DNA from: JAICKN01 sp036489565
GTDB taxonomy: Bacteria > Acidobacteriota > Terriglobia > Terriglobales > Acidobacteriaceae
DNA: 64,000 nucleotides
Direction of reading: 5' to 3'
Assembly (NCBI GenBank): GCA_036489565.1
Contig: DASXFN010000033.1
Location: forward strand, 43,487-107,486
A program made the position numbers and the translations under genes. Below the pieces are notes generated by a model. That model did not search any database. It was given only the letters and a program-made list of their open reading frames with translations, and was not told where the DNA came from. Positions 16,079 through 25,109 of the stretch are shown here, piece by piece. Positions within the stretch are counted from its first letter, which is position 1. Every line of letters starts with the position of its first letter.

Positions 16079-16135
16079 ATGATTCTCACGCCTCACTTTC
16101 AAAAACCCTTGCAGGTCGCCTAACAGCGACATCCC

Positions 16136-16197
16136 AGTGTTTCCAAGCTGGGACACCGTATTTATCAGGTTTCTAAACCCGGGATACCGTACCTATA
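16136..16197. repeat. Two imperfect 31-bp direct repeats directly upstream of the VOC gene
   Basis: Unit one (16136-16166) and unit two (16167-16197) align well, sharing GTTTC-AA and the GGGA-ACCGTA core. Unit one is also flanked by an inverted pair TCCCAG (16132-16137) / CTGGGA (16148-16153). Because they abut the start codon, they may be an operator, or the duplicated edge of a lost element. Confidence 0.5.
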
Positions 16198-16674
16198 ATG
16201 AGCACTGGATCGAAATTGGAGTCGTCGATGAACAGCGTACAAATCGAACAGAAGAGCTATGAAATGCCCCCGCGAGAGGGGATTAGCATCGCGTATTTTC
16301 TCACCGTCGCTGACATTGGGCGATCGGCTCGCTATTACGAAAAGGTCTTCGGCGCTCGCATTCTGAGCCTGGGCGACGGCAATGCGCCTGGATACCTTCA
16401 GCTTGCGAATATCTGGATGATTCTGAACGTTGGAGGCGGCCCGACCCCGGACAAGCCGACAGTAACGCTCAGCGTCCCCGATCCGAATCACATCAACAGC
16501 TTTATGAATTTCCGCGTCGCGGATATTCAAGCCTGTTATGAATTATGGAAGAGTCGAGGAGCGGAGTTCATCACGGAGCCGATGCCCAAGTACGGCGAGA
16601 TCCGCTGCTACATCCGCGATCCAGATGGTTTTATTATCGAGGTCGGACAGAGTACCGACCAGGTCTACGGTTAA
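16198..16674 (+). CDS. Glyoxalase/bleomycin-resistance (VOC) family protein
   Basis: 158 aa with the VOC beta-alpha-beta-beta-beta pattern: AYFLTVADIGRSARYYEKVF near the N-terminus, a middle VTLSVPDPNHINSFMNFRVA, and the C-terminal YGEIRCYIRDPDGFIIEVGQ carrying the usual Glu ligand. Members bind a metal and act on or sequester diverse small molecules, so the substrate is unknown. Two starts are possible: ATG 16198, abutting the 31-bp repeats, and ATG 16228, which has TGGAG upstream and still leaves the whole domain. The gene appears to stand alone. Confidence 0.82.
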   Translation: MSTGSKLESSMNSVQIEQKSYEMPPREGISIAYFLTVADIGRSARYYEKVFGARILSLGDGNAPGYLQLANIWMILNVGGGPTPDKPTVTLSVPDPNHINSFMNFRVADIQACYELWKSRGAEFITEPMPKYGEIRCYIRDPDGFIIEVGQSTDQVYG

Positions 16675-16772
16675 CGCTCATCCTGGATGGGACGCGGATT
16701 TAAAAACTTACGGATGTCGCTTAACGCCAGCCCAGGCGCGACATAAGTGTAACCGCGATTTTTCGCCAACCA

Positions 16773-17579
16773 TTACACCATTTCATTCATTACAGGATTG
16801 CGCAGCGTGCCAATTCCTTCCACGTTCACTTCCACGACATCTCCACCGACAATCGGCCCCACGCCCTGTGGCGTTCCGGTGGCGATGAGGTCTCCAGGCA
16901 GTAGAGTCATGACGCGCGAGATATAACGGATGACGACATCGAGCGCGAAGATGAAATCTTTGGTGTTGCCCTGCTGCCGAACTTCTCCGTTGACGCGCGT
17001 TTCGACAGCCACGCCGGCCCAGGGATCAAGCTCTTGCACAACCACTGGCCCGACCGGACAGAAAGTGTCAAAGCCCTTGGCCCGCGTCCACTGTTTGTCT
17101 TTGTTCTGGAGGTCGCGAGCGGTGACGTCGTTCACGCAGGTGTAGCCGAGAATGTACGGGCGGACATCGTCTTCATCGGAAAGATTGTGGCAGGTTTTCC
17201 CGATGATGACGCCCAGCTCGCCTTCAAAGTCCACGCGTTCACTGGCCCGCGGCCGCCTGATATTTTTTCCCGGCGCGAGGATTGACGATGGGGGCTTGAA
17301 AAAAATCAGCGGCTCCGTCGGGACTTCATTTCCCAGTTCGGCCGCATGTTCCCGATAATTGCGGCCCACGCACACGATCTTCGAAGGCTGCACCGGGGCC
17401 AGCAATACTGCATTCACAAAGGGAAGAGAATTTATTTTCTTGCTGGGCAAGTCTTCCAGCTCTTTGTCGGTCTGGTAGGGCGTAATGAGAAGCACGCGCG
17501 TGATCACATCCTGACCTGCGACGGATTCCACCAGCCCGTACTTCGCTTCTTTGTTCAATTCAAAACGGCAATATTTCAT
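16773..17579 (-). CDS. Fumarylacetoacetate hydrolase family protein
   Basis: Probable metal-dependent hydrolase or decarboxylase of the FAH superfamily, acting on 1,3-dicarbonyl-type compounds in aromatic or amino-acid breakdown. The core shows KIVCVGRNYREHAAELGNEV, PLIFFKPPSSILAPG, VDFEGELGVIIGKTC with the metal-binding Glu pair, YTCVNDVTARDLQNKDKQWT and LPGDLIATGTPQGVGPI. The N-terminal 60 residues form the small cap domain common to the bacterial two-domain members. Length 268 aa fits. No pathway partner lies nearby, so the substrate is open. Confidence 0.9.
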   Translation of the reverse strand: MKYCRFELNKEAKYGLVESVAGQDVITRVLLITPYQTDKELEDLPSKKINSLPFVNAVLLAPVQPSKIVCVGRNYREHAAELGNEVPTEPLIFFKPPSSILAPGKNIRRPRASERVDFEGELGVIIGKTCHNLSDEDDVRPYILGYTCVNDVTARDLQNKDKQWTRAKGFDTFCPVGPVVVQELDPWAGVAVETRVNGEVRQQGNTKDFIFALDVVIRYISRVMTLLPGDLIATGTPQGVGPIVGGDVVEVNVEGIGTLRNPVMNEMV

Positions 17580-17691
17580 AGGATTTCCCGATTATAAGAC
17601 GTGCGTAGGTCTTAATATTTGTTTGCGCGCCGCATTGGAGCCTCTCATTTGTCCGACCGCACCTGCGCCCGTACAATTCCCCACAGCCGCA

Positions 17692-18684
17692 ATGCAATCA
17701 GAATCAAGCAGGAAACTCAACGCGCGTTCTCCGGCGCATTTTCGCCGCAGGCTGCTGCAATGGTACGACGCCAACAAACGCGACCTGCCCTGGCGAAGGA
17801 ACACCAATCCCTACAACGTTTGGCTTTCGGAAATTATGCTGCAGCAAACCCGCGTTGCGGCGGTGATTGACCACTACCAGCGCTTCCTCAAACGCTTTTC
17901 GACAGTCGAAAAATTAGCCAAGGCCCGGGAAGCCTCGGTGCTGGCCGCGTGGAGCGGCCTTGGTTACTACCGCCGCGCTCGCATGCTTCATGCCGCAGCC
18001 AAAAAAATCGTGCGAGAACATGAAAGCAACTTTCCTCAAACATCCGCTGAGCTCCGCAATCTGCCGGGCATTGGACGATACACAGCCGCGGCCATCGCCA
18101 GCATTTCCTTCCGTGAACCTGTCGCGGTCGTGGATGGCAACGTGGAGCGTGTGTTGGGCAGAGTCTCCGGCAAACATATCGGCGGCGAAAAAGTGTGGGA
18201 GTTCGCCGGGCAATTGCTTGATGCCAATCGCCCCGGCGATTTCAACCAGGCGATGATGGAGTTAGGCGCGACGGTTTGCCTTCCACATCAACCCACGTGT
18301 CCCGTATGTCCCGTGAGCAATTTGTGCCGAACGCGAGGGGCGCTCGCGCGCGTGGAAAAGCCTTCACGTCAGAAGAAGAGAACCATCCAGTACGCGCTTG
18401 ATTTCCGCGATGGATCTGTCTTTCTGGTGCAACGCGCGCGCGAAGCATCTTTAATGGCGGGAATGTGGGAGTTGCCCGAACTGCCTGCTGCACCGCCTGC
18501 AATGACAAGCGCGCCATCGATGACGCTGCGTCACTCCATCACCGTGACCGATTACACTGTTCAGGTTGTCCGCCAACCCGCTCCGAAAGGAGCCAACGGG
18601 AAGTGGGTGCCAATATCCAGAGCCGGTACACTTCCGCTGACCGGATTGGCACGAAAGATTTTGCGTAAAGCAGAAGTTATTTAG
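17692..18684 (+). CDS. mutY: A/G-specific adenine DNA glycosylase MutY
   Basis: Removes adenine mispaired with 8-oxoguanine. Visible are the catalytic Glu in NVWLSEIMLQQTRVAAVIDH, the helix-hairpin-helix LPGIGRYTAAAIASISF, the catalytic Asp in VAVVDGNVERVLGRV, and four cluster cysteines spaced C-x6-C-x2-C-x5-C in CLPHQPTCPVCPVSNLC. A C-terminal NUDIX-like domain (IQYALDFRDGSVFLVQRARE) recognises 8-oxoG. The start is taken at 17692 (MQSESSRKLN, 330 aa). The frame is open back to 17551, but that part overlaps the divergent FAH gene start and looks non-coding. Confidence 0.95.
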   Translation: MQSESSRKLNARSPAHFRRRLLQWYDANKRDLPWRRNTNPYNVWLSEIMLQQTRVAAVIDHYQRFLKRFSTVEKLAKAREASVLAAWSGLGYYRRARMLHAAAKKIVREHESNFPQTSAELRNLPGIGRYTAAAIASISFREPVAVVDGNVERVLGRVSGKHIGGEKVWEFAGQLLDANRPGDFNQAMMELGATVCLPHQPTCPVCPVSNLCRTRGALARVEKPSRQKKRTIQYALDFRDGSVFLVQRAREASLMAGMWELPELPAAPPAMTSAPSMTLRHSITVTDYTVQVVRQPAPKGANGKWVPISRAGTLPLTGLARKILRKAEVI

Positions 18685-18780
18685 AATAAGAGGTTCGCCT
18701 TAATGATCGGCGAATCGAACCGCTGCCGAATTTCGTAAACGACTTTCGAAGTCATTCAAGTTGCCAGGGAGTATCACCTC

Positions 18781-20469
18781 ATGCGGAATGGTTTTATCTT
18801 GTTCCTTGTTCTTTCCACTTCTTTCCTTTTTGCCGCGCCGAAAACCCAGAAACTTGGCCATGATCCCGAGGCCTCCGCGCACTTGCCCGGGCCGGCCATC
18901 GCCGCCATGCAAAAAGTGGACCCGGAGCGGATTCGCGCGCATGTGAAATTTCTCTCCGATGATTTACTTGAGGGACGCGGCACTGGCCAGCGCGGCGGTG
19001 ACATAGCCGCTGCCTACATGGCAGCGCAGTTCGCGCTTTACGGACTTAGGCCCGCGGGAGATAACGGAACATTTCTGCAAAAGGTGCCGCTAGTTGGGAT
19101 CACGCCCGCCGAGGGGACCACATTCACGCTTGTCCCAAACCGCGGGCCCTCGCTCGACCTCAAACCGCTCGATGAATACGTTGCTTACGATCAGACGCAG
19201 CGGACTGAATCCGATGTGAATGCGCAGATCGTTTATGTCGGCTACGGCATCGACGCGCCCGAATATAAGTGGGACGACTACAAAGGTGTGGACGTAAAAG
19301 GGAAAGTGCTGCTCATGCTGGTGAATGAACCGCCCTCGAGCGACGAAAACTTTTTCAAAGGCAGGGCACTGACCTATTACGGGCGCTGGACTTACAAATA
19401 TGAAGAAGCGGCCCGCAAAGGAGCGGTCGGCGTCATCCTCATCCACAAAACTGATATGGCGAGTTATCCCTGGGAGGTTGTGCGGAACTCTAACTCAGGA
19501 GAGAAATCATATTTAAAAGCCGAAGGCGCGCCTCAGTTGAAAGTGGCTTCATGGGTGCAGCTCTCCGTGGCAGGAAAACTGGCGGCCATGGCGAACCTGG
19601 ACATCAACAAAATGATCTTCGACGCTCAATCCACGAACTTTCATCCTGTGGAACTGCCGGTCAAATTAAAAGCTCACATGGTCAGCAAGATTCGCCCCTT
19701 TTCATCCAACAACGTTGTGGCCATGCTGCCGGGCGCTGACGCAAAGCTCAAGAGCCAGGCGGTACTCTACACTGCGCATTACGACCATTTGGGCATCCGC
19801 CCAGATATGCCCGGAGACAATATTTATAACGGCGCGGAAGACAATGCGACCGGATGCGGAGTTTTATTGGAGATCGCCCGCGCCTATTCCTTGTCGGAAG
19901 AAAAGCCGCGCCGCTCGATTCTGTTCGCTGCCGTTACAGCGGAAGAGCAGGGACTGTTAGGCTCAGACTATTTGGGAAAACATCCTCCCGTTCCCGCTGG
20001 GAAAATTACTTTGGATTTGAACTTTGACGACATTCCGGCCCTCGGCGCGCCCGAGGAAGTTGAAGTTTCAGGCGCCGAGCGCACCACGTTCTATTCCGTG
20101 GTTTCCGCGATGGCCAAGGAGTTCCGGCTTGCCATCCGTCGGGATTCAAATCCCGGCGCGGGTTACTACTATCGCTCGGATCACTTCAGTCTCGCTCATG
20201 TGGGCATCCCTTCTTTTTCCGTCAGCGAAGGCTTGAAATATAAGGGCCACACCGAAGCCTGGGGAGAGAAACAGGCCGAGGACTACACCACGAACCGCTA
20301 TCATCAGCCAAGCGACGAGTACCGCCCCGACATGAATTTTATTGGCGACGCGGCCATGGCCCGCTTCGGTTTTGCCCTGGGATGGAAGGCCGCCAGCCTG
20401 CAGAATTTAATCGGCTGGCAGCACGGCGATGAATTTGAGGCGGAGCGGCTGAAGAGCCAGGCAAAGTAA
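18781..20469 (+). CDS. Secreted M28-family zinc peptidase with PA-type insert
   Basis: Probable exported aminopeptidase. The N-terminus (NGFILFLVLSTSFLFAAP) is a signal peptide. A protease-associated-like domain (about residues 135-270) interrupts the peptidase domain. Metal ligands are visible in LYTAHYDHLGIRPD (His), YNGAEDNATGCGVLLEIARA (Asp), AAVTAEEQGLLGSDYLG (Glu-Glu) and YRSDHFSLAHVGIPSFS (His). The protein is followed by a palindromic repeat and a small hydrophobic gene. A second, less similar M28 enzyme lies at 28.2 kb; such redundancy suits a protein-scavenging soil bacterium, which is inference. Confidence 0.9.
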   Translation: MRNGFILFLVLSTSFLFAAPKTQKLGHDPEASAHLPGPAIAAMQKVDPERIRAHVKFLSDDLLEGRGTGQRGGDIAAAYMAAQFALYGLRPAGDNGTFLQKVPLVGITPAEGTTFTLVPNRGPSLDLKPLDEYVAYDQTQRTESDVNAQIVYVGYGIDAPEYKWDDYKGVDVKGKVLLMLVNEPPSSDENFFKGRALTYYGRWTYKYEEAARKGAVGVILIHKTDMASYPWEVVRNSNSGEKSYLKAEGAPQLKVASWVQLSVAGKLAAMANLDINKMIFDAQSTNFHPVELPVKLKAHMVSKIRPFSSNNVVAMLPGADAKLKSQAVLYTAHYDHLGIRPDMPGDNIYNGAEDNATGCGVLLEIARAYSLSEEKPRRSILFAAVTAEEQGLLGSDYLGKHPPVPAGKITLDLNFDDIPALGAPEEVEVSGAERTTFYSVVSAMAKEFRLAIRRDSNPGAGYYYRSDHFSLAHVGIPSFSVSEGLKYKGHTEAWGEKQAEDYTTNRYHQPSDEYRPDMNFIGDAAMARFGFALGWKAASLQNLIGWQHGDEFEAERLKSQAK

Positions 20470-20475
20470 CTGTGG

Positions 20476-20495
20476 GGCGGACACTCTTGTCCGCC
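20476..20495. repeat. Palindromic repeat GGCGGACA-CTCT-TGTCCGCC
   Basis: A perfect 8-bp stem with a CTCT loop just after the M28 peptidase stop. It is the inverse-orientation copy of the palindrome at 13874-13891. No T-run follows, so it is not a typical terminator, though the transcript would form a stable 3' hairpin. Confidence 0.85.
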
Positions 20496-20567
20496 AAGAG
20501 TTCCACATCCACAGGGAACTTTTCAGAGCTCTGGCGCGTAGCTTATTGAGAAGGGAGAAAACTCTCA

Positions 20568-20768
20568 ATGTTTGCCTTCTTGCTTTGGTGCATACTCTTC
20601 GTTTTGTGCTGGCCTCTCGCATTGGCAGCGTTGGTCTTGTTCCCTATTGTTTGGCTGCTTTTATTACCCTTCCGGATCCTTGGAATCGCTGTTCATGGGG
20701 CGTTGGCGCTGGTGTGGGCGGTCGTCATGCTGCCCGCCAGATTGCTGAGCGCACCGTTTCGGATTTGA
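20568..20768 (+). CDS. Small hydrophobic membrane protein
   Basis: 66 aa, almost wholly hydrophobic: two membrane segments (FAFLLWCILFVLCWPLALAA and LVLFPIVWLLLLPFRILGIA), then AVHGALALVWAVVMLPARLL. AAGGGAGAA lies about 11 bases before the ATG, supporting real translation. The Pro-Phe-Arg turns suggest a re-entrant or hairpin topology. I recognise no family. It lies between the peptidase gene and the convergent CoA-transferase genes. Confidence 0.6.
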   Translation: MFAFLLWCILFVLCWPLALAALVLFPIVWLLLLPFRILGIAVHGALALVWAVVMLPARLLSAPFRI

Positions 20769-20787
20769 AAATTGGCTTTGGAACTTT

Positions 20788-21471
20788 TCAGCACTCCATC
20801 GTTTTCAGCTTCGGGCTTATCGTTAGCTTTGCCTCGGTTGCGCGCTGCACGTCCTCTGAATTCAATCCTGGTGCAATCTCTTCCAACACAAGCCCATCTT
20901 TTGTGACCTGAATACAGCCCATTTCCGTAACGATTGTATCCACGACTTTGAGCCCGGTAAGAGGAAGCGTGCACTTCTTCAATATCTTCGGTGCGCCGTC
21001 GCGAGTGGTGTGTTCCATGGCGACGACCACGCGGCGAGCGCCAGCCACAAGGTCCATGGCGCCACCCATGCCTTTCACCATTTTTCCGGGAATCATCCAG
21101 TTGGCGATGTTGCCTTGCTCATCTACTTCCATCGCGCCCAGCACGCTTAAATCAATGTGACCGCCGCGGATCATGGCGAAGGAATCGGCGCTGGAAAAAA
21201 ATGCCGTGCCCGGCATCTCGGTAATGGTTTCCTTGCCTGCATTAATCAGGTCCGGGTCTTCTTCTCCTTCGAAGGGATATGGCCCAATGCCGAGCATTCC
21301 GTTTTCACTCTGCAGCACGACTTGAATTCCTGGAGGGACGTGATTGGCGACGAGCGTGGGCATGCCAATTCCGAGATTGACATAGAAACCATCGCGCAGC
21401 TCTTTGGCAATGCGTCGCACGATGCGTTCGCGTTTGTCGAGATCTTTCGCGGCTTTTTCAGGATTAGACAT
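20788..21471 (-). CDS. scoB: 3-oxoacid CoA-transferase subunit B
   Basis: Small subunit of a two-part CoA transferase that moves CoA from succinyl-CoA (or another donor) to acetoacetate-type acids. The catalytic glutamate sits in VLQSENGMLGIGPYPFEGEE, and the family block GGHIDLSVLGAMEVDEQGN follows, with MVKGMGGAMDLVAGARRVVV after it. Length 227 aa is typical. It lies just downstream of subunit A on the same strand (37-base gap). Whether succinyl- or acetyl-CoA is the donor cannot be told from sequence alone. Confidence 0.92.
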   Translation of the reverse strand: MSNPEKAAKDLDKRERIVRRIAKELRDGFYVNLGIGMPTLVANHVPPGIQVVLQSENGMLGIGPYPFEGEEDPDLINAGKETITEMPGTAFFSSADSFAMIRGGHIDLSVLGAMEVDEQGNIANWMIPGKMVKGMGGAMDLVAGARRVVVAMEHTTRDGAPKILKKCTLPLTGLKVVDTIVTEMGCIQVTKDGLVLEEIAPGLNSEDVQRATEAKLTISPKLKTMEC

Positions 21472-21508
21472 TGTTGAGCCACAGCTTGTTTGAGTTGCGA
21501 ACGGCCCG

Positions 21509-22204
21509 CTAAGTTTTTCTTACCGTCCTTCTTTCAATCCGCTTCTCGTAATTCGATCCCTGAAAAATTCGCTGCACATAAATGCTCGGAGTATGAATGG
21601 AATCCGCTTCCAGTTTTCCTACCTCAACCAATTCTTCGACTTCAACGATGGTCACTTTCGCGGCGGTCGCCATCATGGGACTGAAATTGCGTGCCGTCTT
21701 GCGATAGATCAAATTGCCCCAGGTGTCGCCCTTCCAGGCTTTGATTAAAGCAAAGTCCGCTTTCAGCGCGCGCTCCATCACGTAGACTCTGCCGTCGAAT
21801 TCGCGCGTCTCTTTCTTCTCGGCCACAACGGTTCCCACGCCAGTAGGAGTAAAGAAGGCCGGAATTCCCGCGCCGCCGGCTCGAATGCGCTCGGCAAAAG
21901 TCCCCTGCGGCACGAGTTCGAGATCTAGTTGGCCCTTAAGTACCATCTGCTCAAGCAAACGATTCTCGCCCACGTAGCTGCCCATGTGGCGGCGAATCTG
22001 CCTGGCTTCGAGCAATAAGCCCATGCCCACGCCGTCAACGCCCATATTGTTGCTGATGGTGGAAAGATTTTTAACGCCTTTGCGTACCAGCGCGTGGATA
22101 AGATTTTCAGGAATTCCGCAGAGGCCGAAGCCGCCAAGCATGACGGTCGCCCCGTCGAAGATGTCACTGATCGCTTCGTCAGCGTTGGCGACAACTTTGT
22201 TCAT
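21509..22204 (-). CDS. scoA: 3-oxoacid CoA-transferase subunit A
   Basis: Large-subunit partner of the preceding gene product. Visible are GATVMLGGFGLCGIPENLIH at the N-terminus (CoA-transferase signature 1), LSTISNNMGVDGVGMGLLLE, and LVPQGTFAERIRAGGAGIPAF. Start taken at 22204 (MNKVVANADEAISD, 231 aa); the frame extends upstream by 17 codons that look non-coding. Transcribed ahead of subunit B as a two-gene unit that ends near 20788. Confidence 0.92.
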   Translation of the reverse strand: MNKVVANADEAISDIFDGATVMLGGFGLCGIPENLIHALVRKGVKNLSTISNNMGVDGVGMGLLLEARQIRRHMGSYVGENRLLEQMVLKGQLDLELVPQGTFAERIRAGGAGIPAFFTPTGVGTVVAEKKETREFDGRVYVMERALKADFALIKAWKGDTWGNLIYRKTARNFSPMMATAAKVTIVEVEELVEVGKLEADSIHTPSIYVQRIFQGSNYEKRIERRTVRKT

Positions 22205-22306
22205 ACCGCCCGATTCTAGAACAAATTCGCGGGGGAAACACAAAGGCCGGAACAATCGTGGAGAGAGAGAATTCGCGCAAGTCTTCCATTCAACAAGAAA
22301 TCATGC

Positions 22307-22339
22307 AATAAAAAATCCGGAGAGCGTGAACTCTCCGGA
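22307..22339 (-). terminator. Strong rho-independent terminator
   Basis: A perfect 9-bp stem, TCCGGAGAG (22316-22324) with CTCTCCGGA (22331-22339), is followed on the minus strand by TTTTTTATT (complement of 22307-22315). It terminates the secreted-protein gene at 22368-23321 and insulates it from scoA. Confidence 0.93.
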
Positions 22340-22367
22340 CGAGGACTGCTGCGGATATTTACGATTG

Positions 22368-23321
22368 CTACTGTTCCAACTCCACATTGTCGCCAACGTG
22401 TACGTCTTCAAGCGAGGAGGTAATCATGCCCGTGGCCGTCGTCGGAGTTGTGCCAATGATCACGATTTCGCCAACCGAACGCCGCGGCATGTCATGGACG
22501 TGAATTTGCGGTCCATTGGTTTTGGTGAACATGTGCTGATCGGTGGAAGATGGATGCTTTTGGGTGTCTTCGGAAGCCGAAGCCTTGAAAGAGAGTGAAT
22601 CGACCGGGTCATGAAGATCTTCTTCGTAACGGCGGAATGCCCGGAAATATTCTCCGATCTGAACGCCCTGGTTCGTTCCCAGGTTGATGTAAACCTTAGA
22701 ACCATTGCCCAGTTCAGAATCAAAATCTTTGGCCAGGATAATGCGGCCTCCCATGCGGCCACTGGCTGGCAGGAAGCGATCAAATGTATGCGGCTGTTGC
22801 AGGTCAATCGCCTTTTTATCCACGTATGGAATAACGAAGTCGCCGGGATTCACCGGGTCGCAACTGAATTCAACCTGAGCGACGGCCATTTTGCTGCGGG
22901 TATCCACAATCCGAATGTGGGCCTGTTCCGCATAGGGCTGCCCCGCCTGCTTCATTAACTTGTCCTGTCCCTGAAACAGCTCGAACTGGTTTGGGTCTTT
23001 CAATTCACGCACCACGGTGTATTGCTGGCCGACTTGGTAGCCGCCGCCCGTAAGGTATATGAGATCGCCATTCACGAACTTGGTGGTGTTTGGCGTGTTC
23101 AAGCCGCCAGTAACAAAATTGGCATTGGGCAGAAGCTGCTTGCTGACAAAGCCCGCGCAATACAGATCGGAATACGTGGGCGTCTCCATACGCAGCGTGG
23201 GAAATGTATTCGAGTTTGCGCTCGTCCCCTCTGGATTTCCCGCATTAGCAGGCGCGTAGGTGGTTTGCGCGGAGGCAGCACCTACTAGAATAAGCAATAA
23301 CAACAGTCCTGTTTTCTTCAT
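22368..23321 (-). CDS. Secreted protein of unknown function
   Basis: 317 aa with a clear signal peptide (MKKTGLLLLLILVGAASA, cleavage before QTTYAP) and GGGGAGAT just before the ATG. The mature part contains beta-rich segments: ETPTYSDLYCAGFVSKQLLP, a GDLIYLTGGGYQVGQQYTVV stretch, VDTRSKMAVAQVEFSCDPVN, and a C-terminal VGEIVIIGTTPTTATGMITS followed by EDVHVGDNVELEQ. Repeated 'GD.VY..G...VG..Y.V.R' phrasing suggests two similar beta domains like those in LysM-accompanying or FlgT-like proteins, but I cannot name the family. Two Cys in the mature chain could form a disulfide. It is monocistronic with its own terminator. Confidence 0.8.
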   Translation of the reverse strand: MKKTGLLLLLILVGAASAQTTYAPANAGNPEGTSANSNTFPTLRMETPTYSDLYCAGFVSKQLLPNANFVTGGLNTPNTTKFVNGDLIYLTGGGYQVGQQYTVVRELKDPNQFELFQGQDKLMKQAGQPYAEQAHIRIVDTRSKMAVAQVEFSCDPVNPGDFVIPYVDKKAIDLQQPHTFDRFLPASGRMGGRIILAKDFDSELGNGSKVYINLGTNQGVQIGEYFRAFRRYEEDLHDPVDSLSFKASASEDTQKHPSSTDQHMFTKTNGPQIHVHDMPRRSVGEIVIIGTTPTTATGMITSSLEDVHVGDNVELEQ

Positions 23322-23537
23322 CTTATCTCCCCGAAACGCCGGGTGCGGTTACGTCCGGTTCCCGCTAACCCAAACAAAGTAAAAGTCTTCAACGTGGACA
23401 GTAACAACGGGGTAAGGGATGGTCAAGGTTACGCTGGTGTCATCGCGCGCTAAGAAAAAGTTTGCCAGGGAAGAAAATTCTTAAATCATTGTTGCATCTG
23501 CAATTAGCGGCTTGTAATATCGCGCCGAATCCTCTTG

Positions 23538-25109
23538 ATGATCACATCTGCCTCCAACAGCTTTTCTTCCCGCTTGCTATACCAACGGCTGCCCCGAGTT
23601 TGCGTGGCCATTACCGGATCCGATGCTTCGCAAATCATTGAAAAAGCGGAGTCTTTGGCCCGAGACAACACCTTCCTCGAGTTCCGTTTAGATTATCTTT
23701 CCCAGCCCGCGCAGGCATTACCGAAGATCAAGCGATTCATGGAATATCATCCCCACGTCACTGTCATCGCCACATGCCGGCGCGCCGCAAACGGCGGCAA
23801 GTTCAAAGGATCATTGGCTTCCCAGCTGGAAATGCTGGCAAAATCGGCGGCTGCCGGATGCCAGATGGTGGACGTTGAGCTCCAAAGCGCGGAAAAGTGC
23901 CGCCCCGAACAGTTAAAGAATCTTCGCTCCAAAGCGGCCGTAGTCCTTTCCTATCATGATTTTCACGGAAGCCGGAAACTGGACGAAGCCTTGGAAAAGA
24001 TGATCGTTCATGCGGCTGACTACTACAAGGTCGTTGGAACTGCGACAACCCTCTATGACAACGTGGAGATGATGAAGTTGCTGGAAAAGCACAGCGACCG
24101 CCGCTCACTGGTGGGTCTATGCATGGGAGAACAGGGAATTATCAGCCGGGTGCTGGGGGTGCGTGCAGGCAGCGCATTTACCTTTGCGGCCGTAAGCGCG
24201 GATGAGAAGACTGCGCCCGGCCAGGTCACCGCCCGCGACCTGCGCAGCACTTACAGGATCGACCAGGTGGATCCCGCGACGCGGGTTTACGGTGTTGTTG
24301 GAGACCCGGTGGCGCATTCTCTGTCACCGGCAATCATGAACGCCGCCCTGCGACGGGAAAATGTGAATGGCGTTTATTTGGCTTTACATGCCAAAACGCT
24401 CAAAGACCTTTTGGCCTGCATGCGCGATATACCCATTCATGGGCTTTCGGTCACCATGCCCTACAAGGAGAGCATCGTTCAGTATTTGGATAATACTGAT
24501 CCGCATACGGCGAAAACCGGCGCCTGCAATACTGTCGTCCGAGCGCAGGATGGACGGCTCTATGGCTTTAATACTGATCTCGCTGGCGTCGTTCGTCCAC
24601 TAGAGCAGCGGATGACGCTGGCAGGAGCCAAAATACTTGTGCTGGGTGCCGGTGGAGCGGCGCGGGCGGCAGTATTTGGGCTGAAGGAACGCGGGGCGGA
24701 GGTTTACATCTTGAATCGCAGTGCTGCTCCGGCGCAAAAGTTGGCGCGCCAGGCCAAGGCCCGCGTGATGAAACGCGCGGACCTGAAAAAAATGTCTTTT
24801 GATGTAATCGTAAATTCCACGCCGGTGGGGATGGGAAATTCCACGGAGTCGCCCCTTACCGAAAAAGAGATTCAGGCGCGCTATGTTTTCGACATGGTTT
24901 ACGACCCGATCGAAACCCGCCTTCTGAAGCTGGCCAAGGAACGTGGAGCAGACCCGATCCCGGGGCTGGAGATGTTTGTCCACCAGGCCGCGCGGCAATT
25001 CGAAATCTGGACGGGAAAACCCGCGCCCTGGGATGAAATGGCGCGTGTGCTCATGCTCGCTTTGCAGGAACGCATTCTGGCCCGCAACAATCACCACAAG
25101 AAACTTTAG
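23538..25109 (+). CDS. aroDE: Bifunctional 3-dehydroquinate dehydratase / shikimate dehydrogenase
   Basis: Catalyses steps 3 and 4 of the shikimate pathway in one cytoplasmic chain of about 523 aa. The N-terminal type I dehydratase (about residues 18-225) shows FLEFRLDYLS, the general-base His in VVLSYHDFHGS and the Schiff-base Lys in ADYYKVVGTATTLYDN. The C-terminal dehydrogenase (about 250-520) shows GVVGDPVAHSLSPAIMNAAL, the catalytic Lys in VTMPYKESIVQYLDN, GFNTDLAGVV, and an NADP Rossmann loop LGAGGAARAAVFGLKERGA. This AroD-AroE fusion is known in plants and some bacteria. Start at ATG 23538, preceded immediately by an in-frame TTG. Confidence 0.95.
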   Translation: MITSASNSFSSRLLYQRLPRVCVAITGSDASQIIEKAESLARDNTFLEFRLDYLSQPAQALPKIKRFMEYHPHVTVIATCRRAANGGKFKGSLASQLEMLAKSAAAGCQMVDVELQSAEKCRPEQLKNLRSKAAVVLSYHDFHGSRKLDEALEKMIVHAADYYKVVGTATTLYDNVEMMKLLEKHSDRRSLVGLCMGEQGIISRVLGVRAGSAFTFAAVSADEKTAPGQVTARDLRSTYRIDQVDPATRVYGVVGDPVAHSLSPAIMNAALRRENVNGVYLALHAKTLKDLLACMRDIPIHGLSVTMPYKESIVQYLDNTDPHTAKTGACNTVVRAQDGRLYGFNTDLAGVVRPLEQRMTLAGAKILVLGAGGAARAAVFGLKERGAEVYILNRSAAPAQKLARQAKARVMKRADLKKMSFDVIVNSTPVGMGNSTESPLTEKEIQARYVFDMVYDPIETRLLKLAKERGADPIPGLEMFVHQAARQFEIWTGKPAPWDEMARVLMLALQERILARNNHHKKL

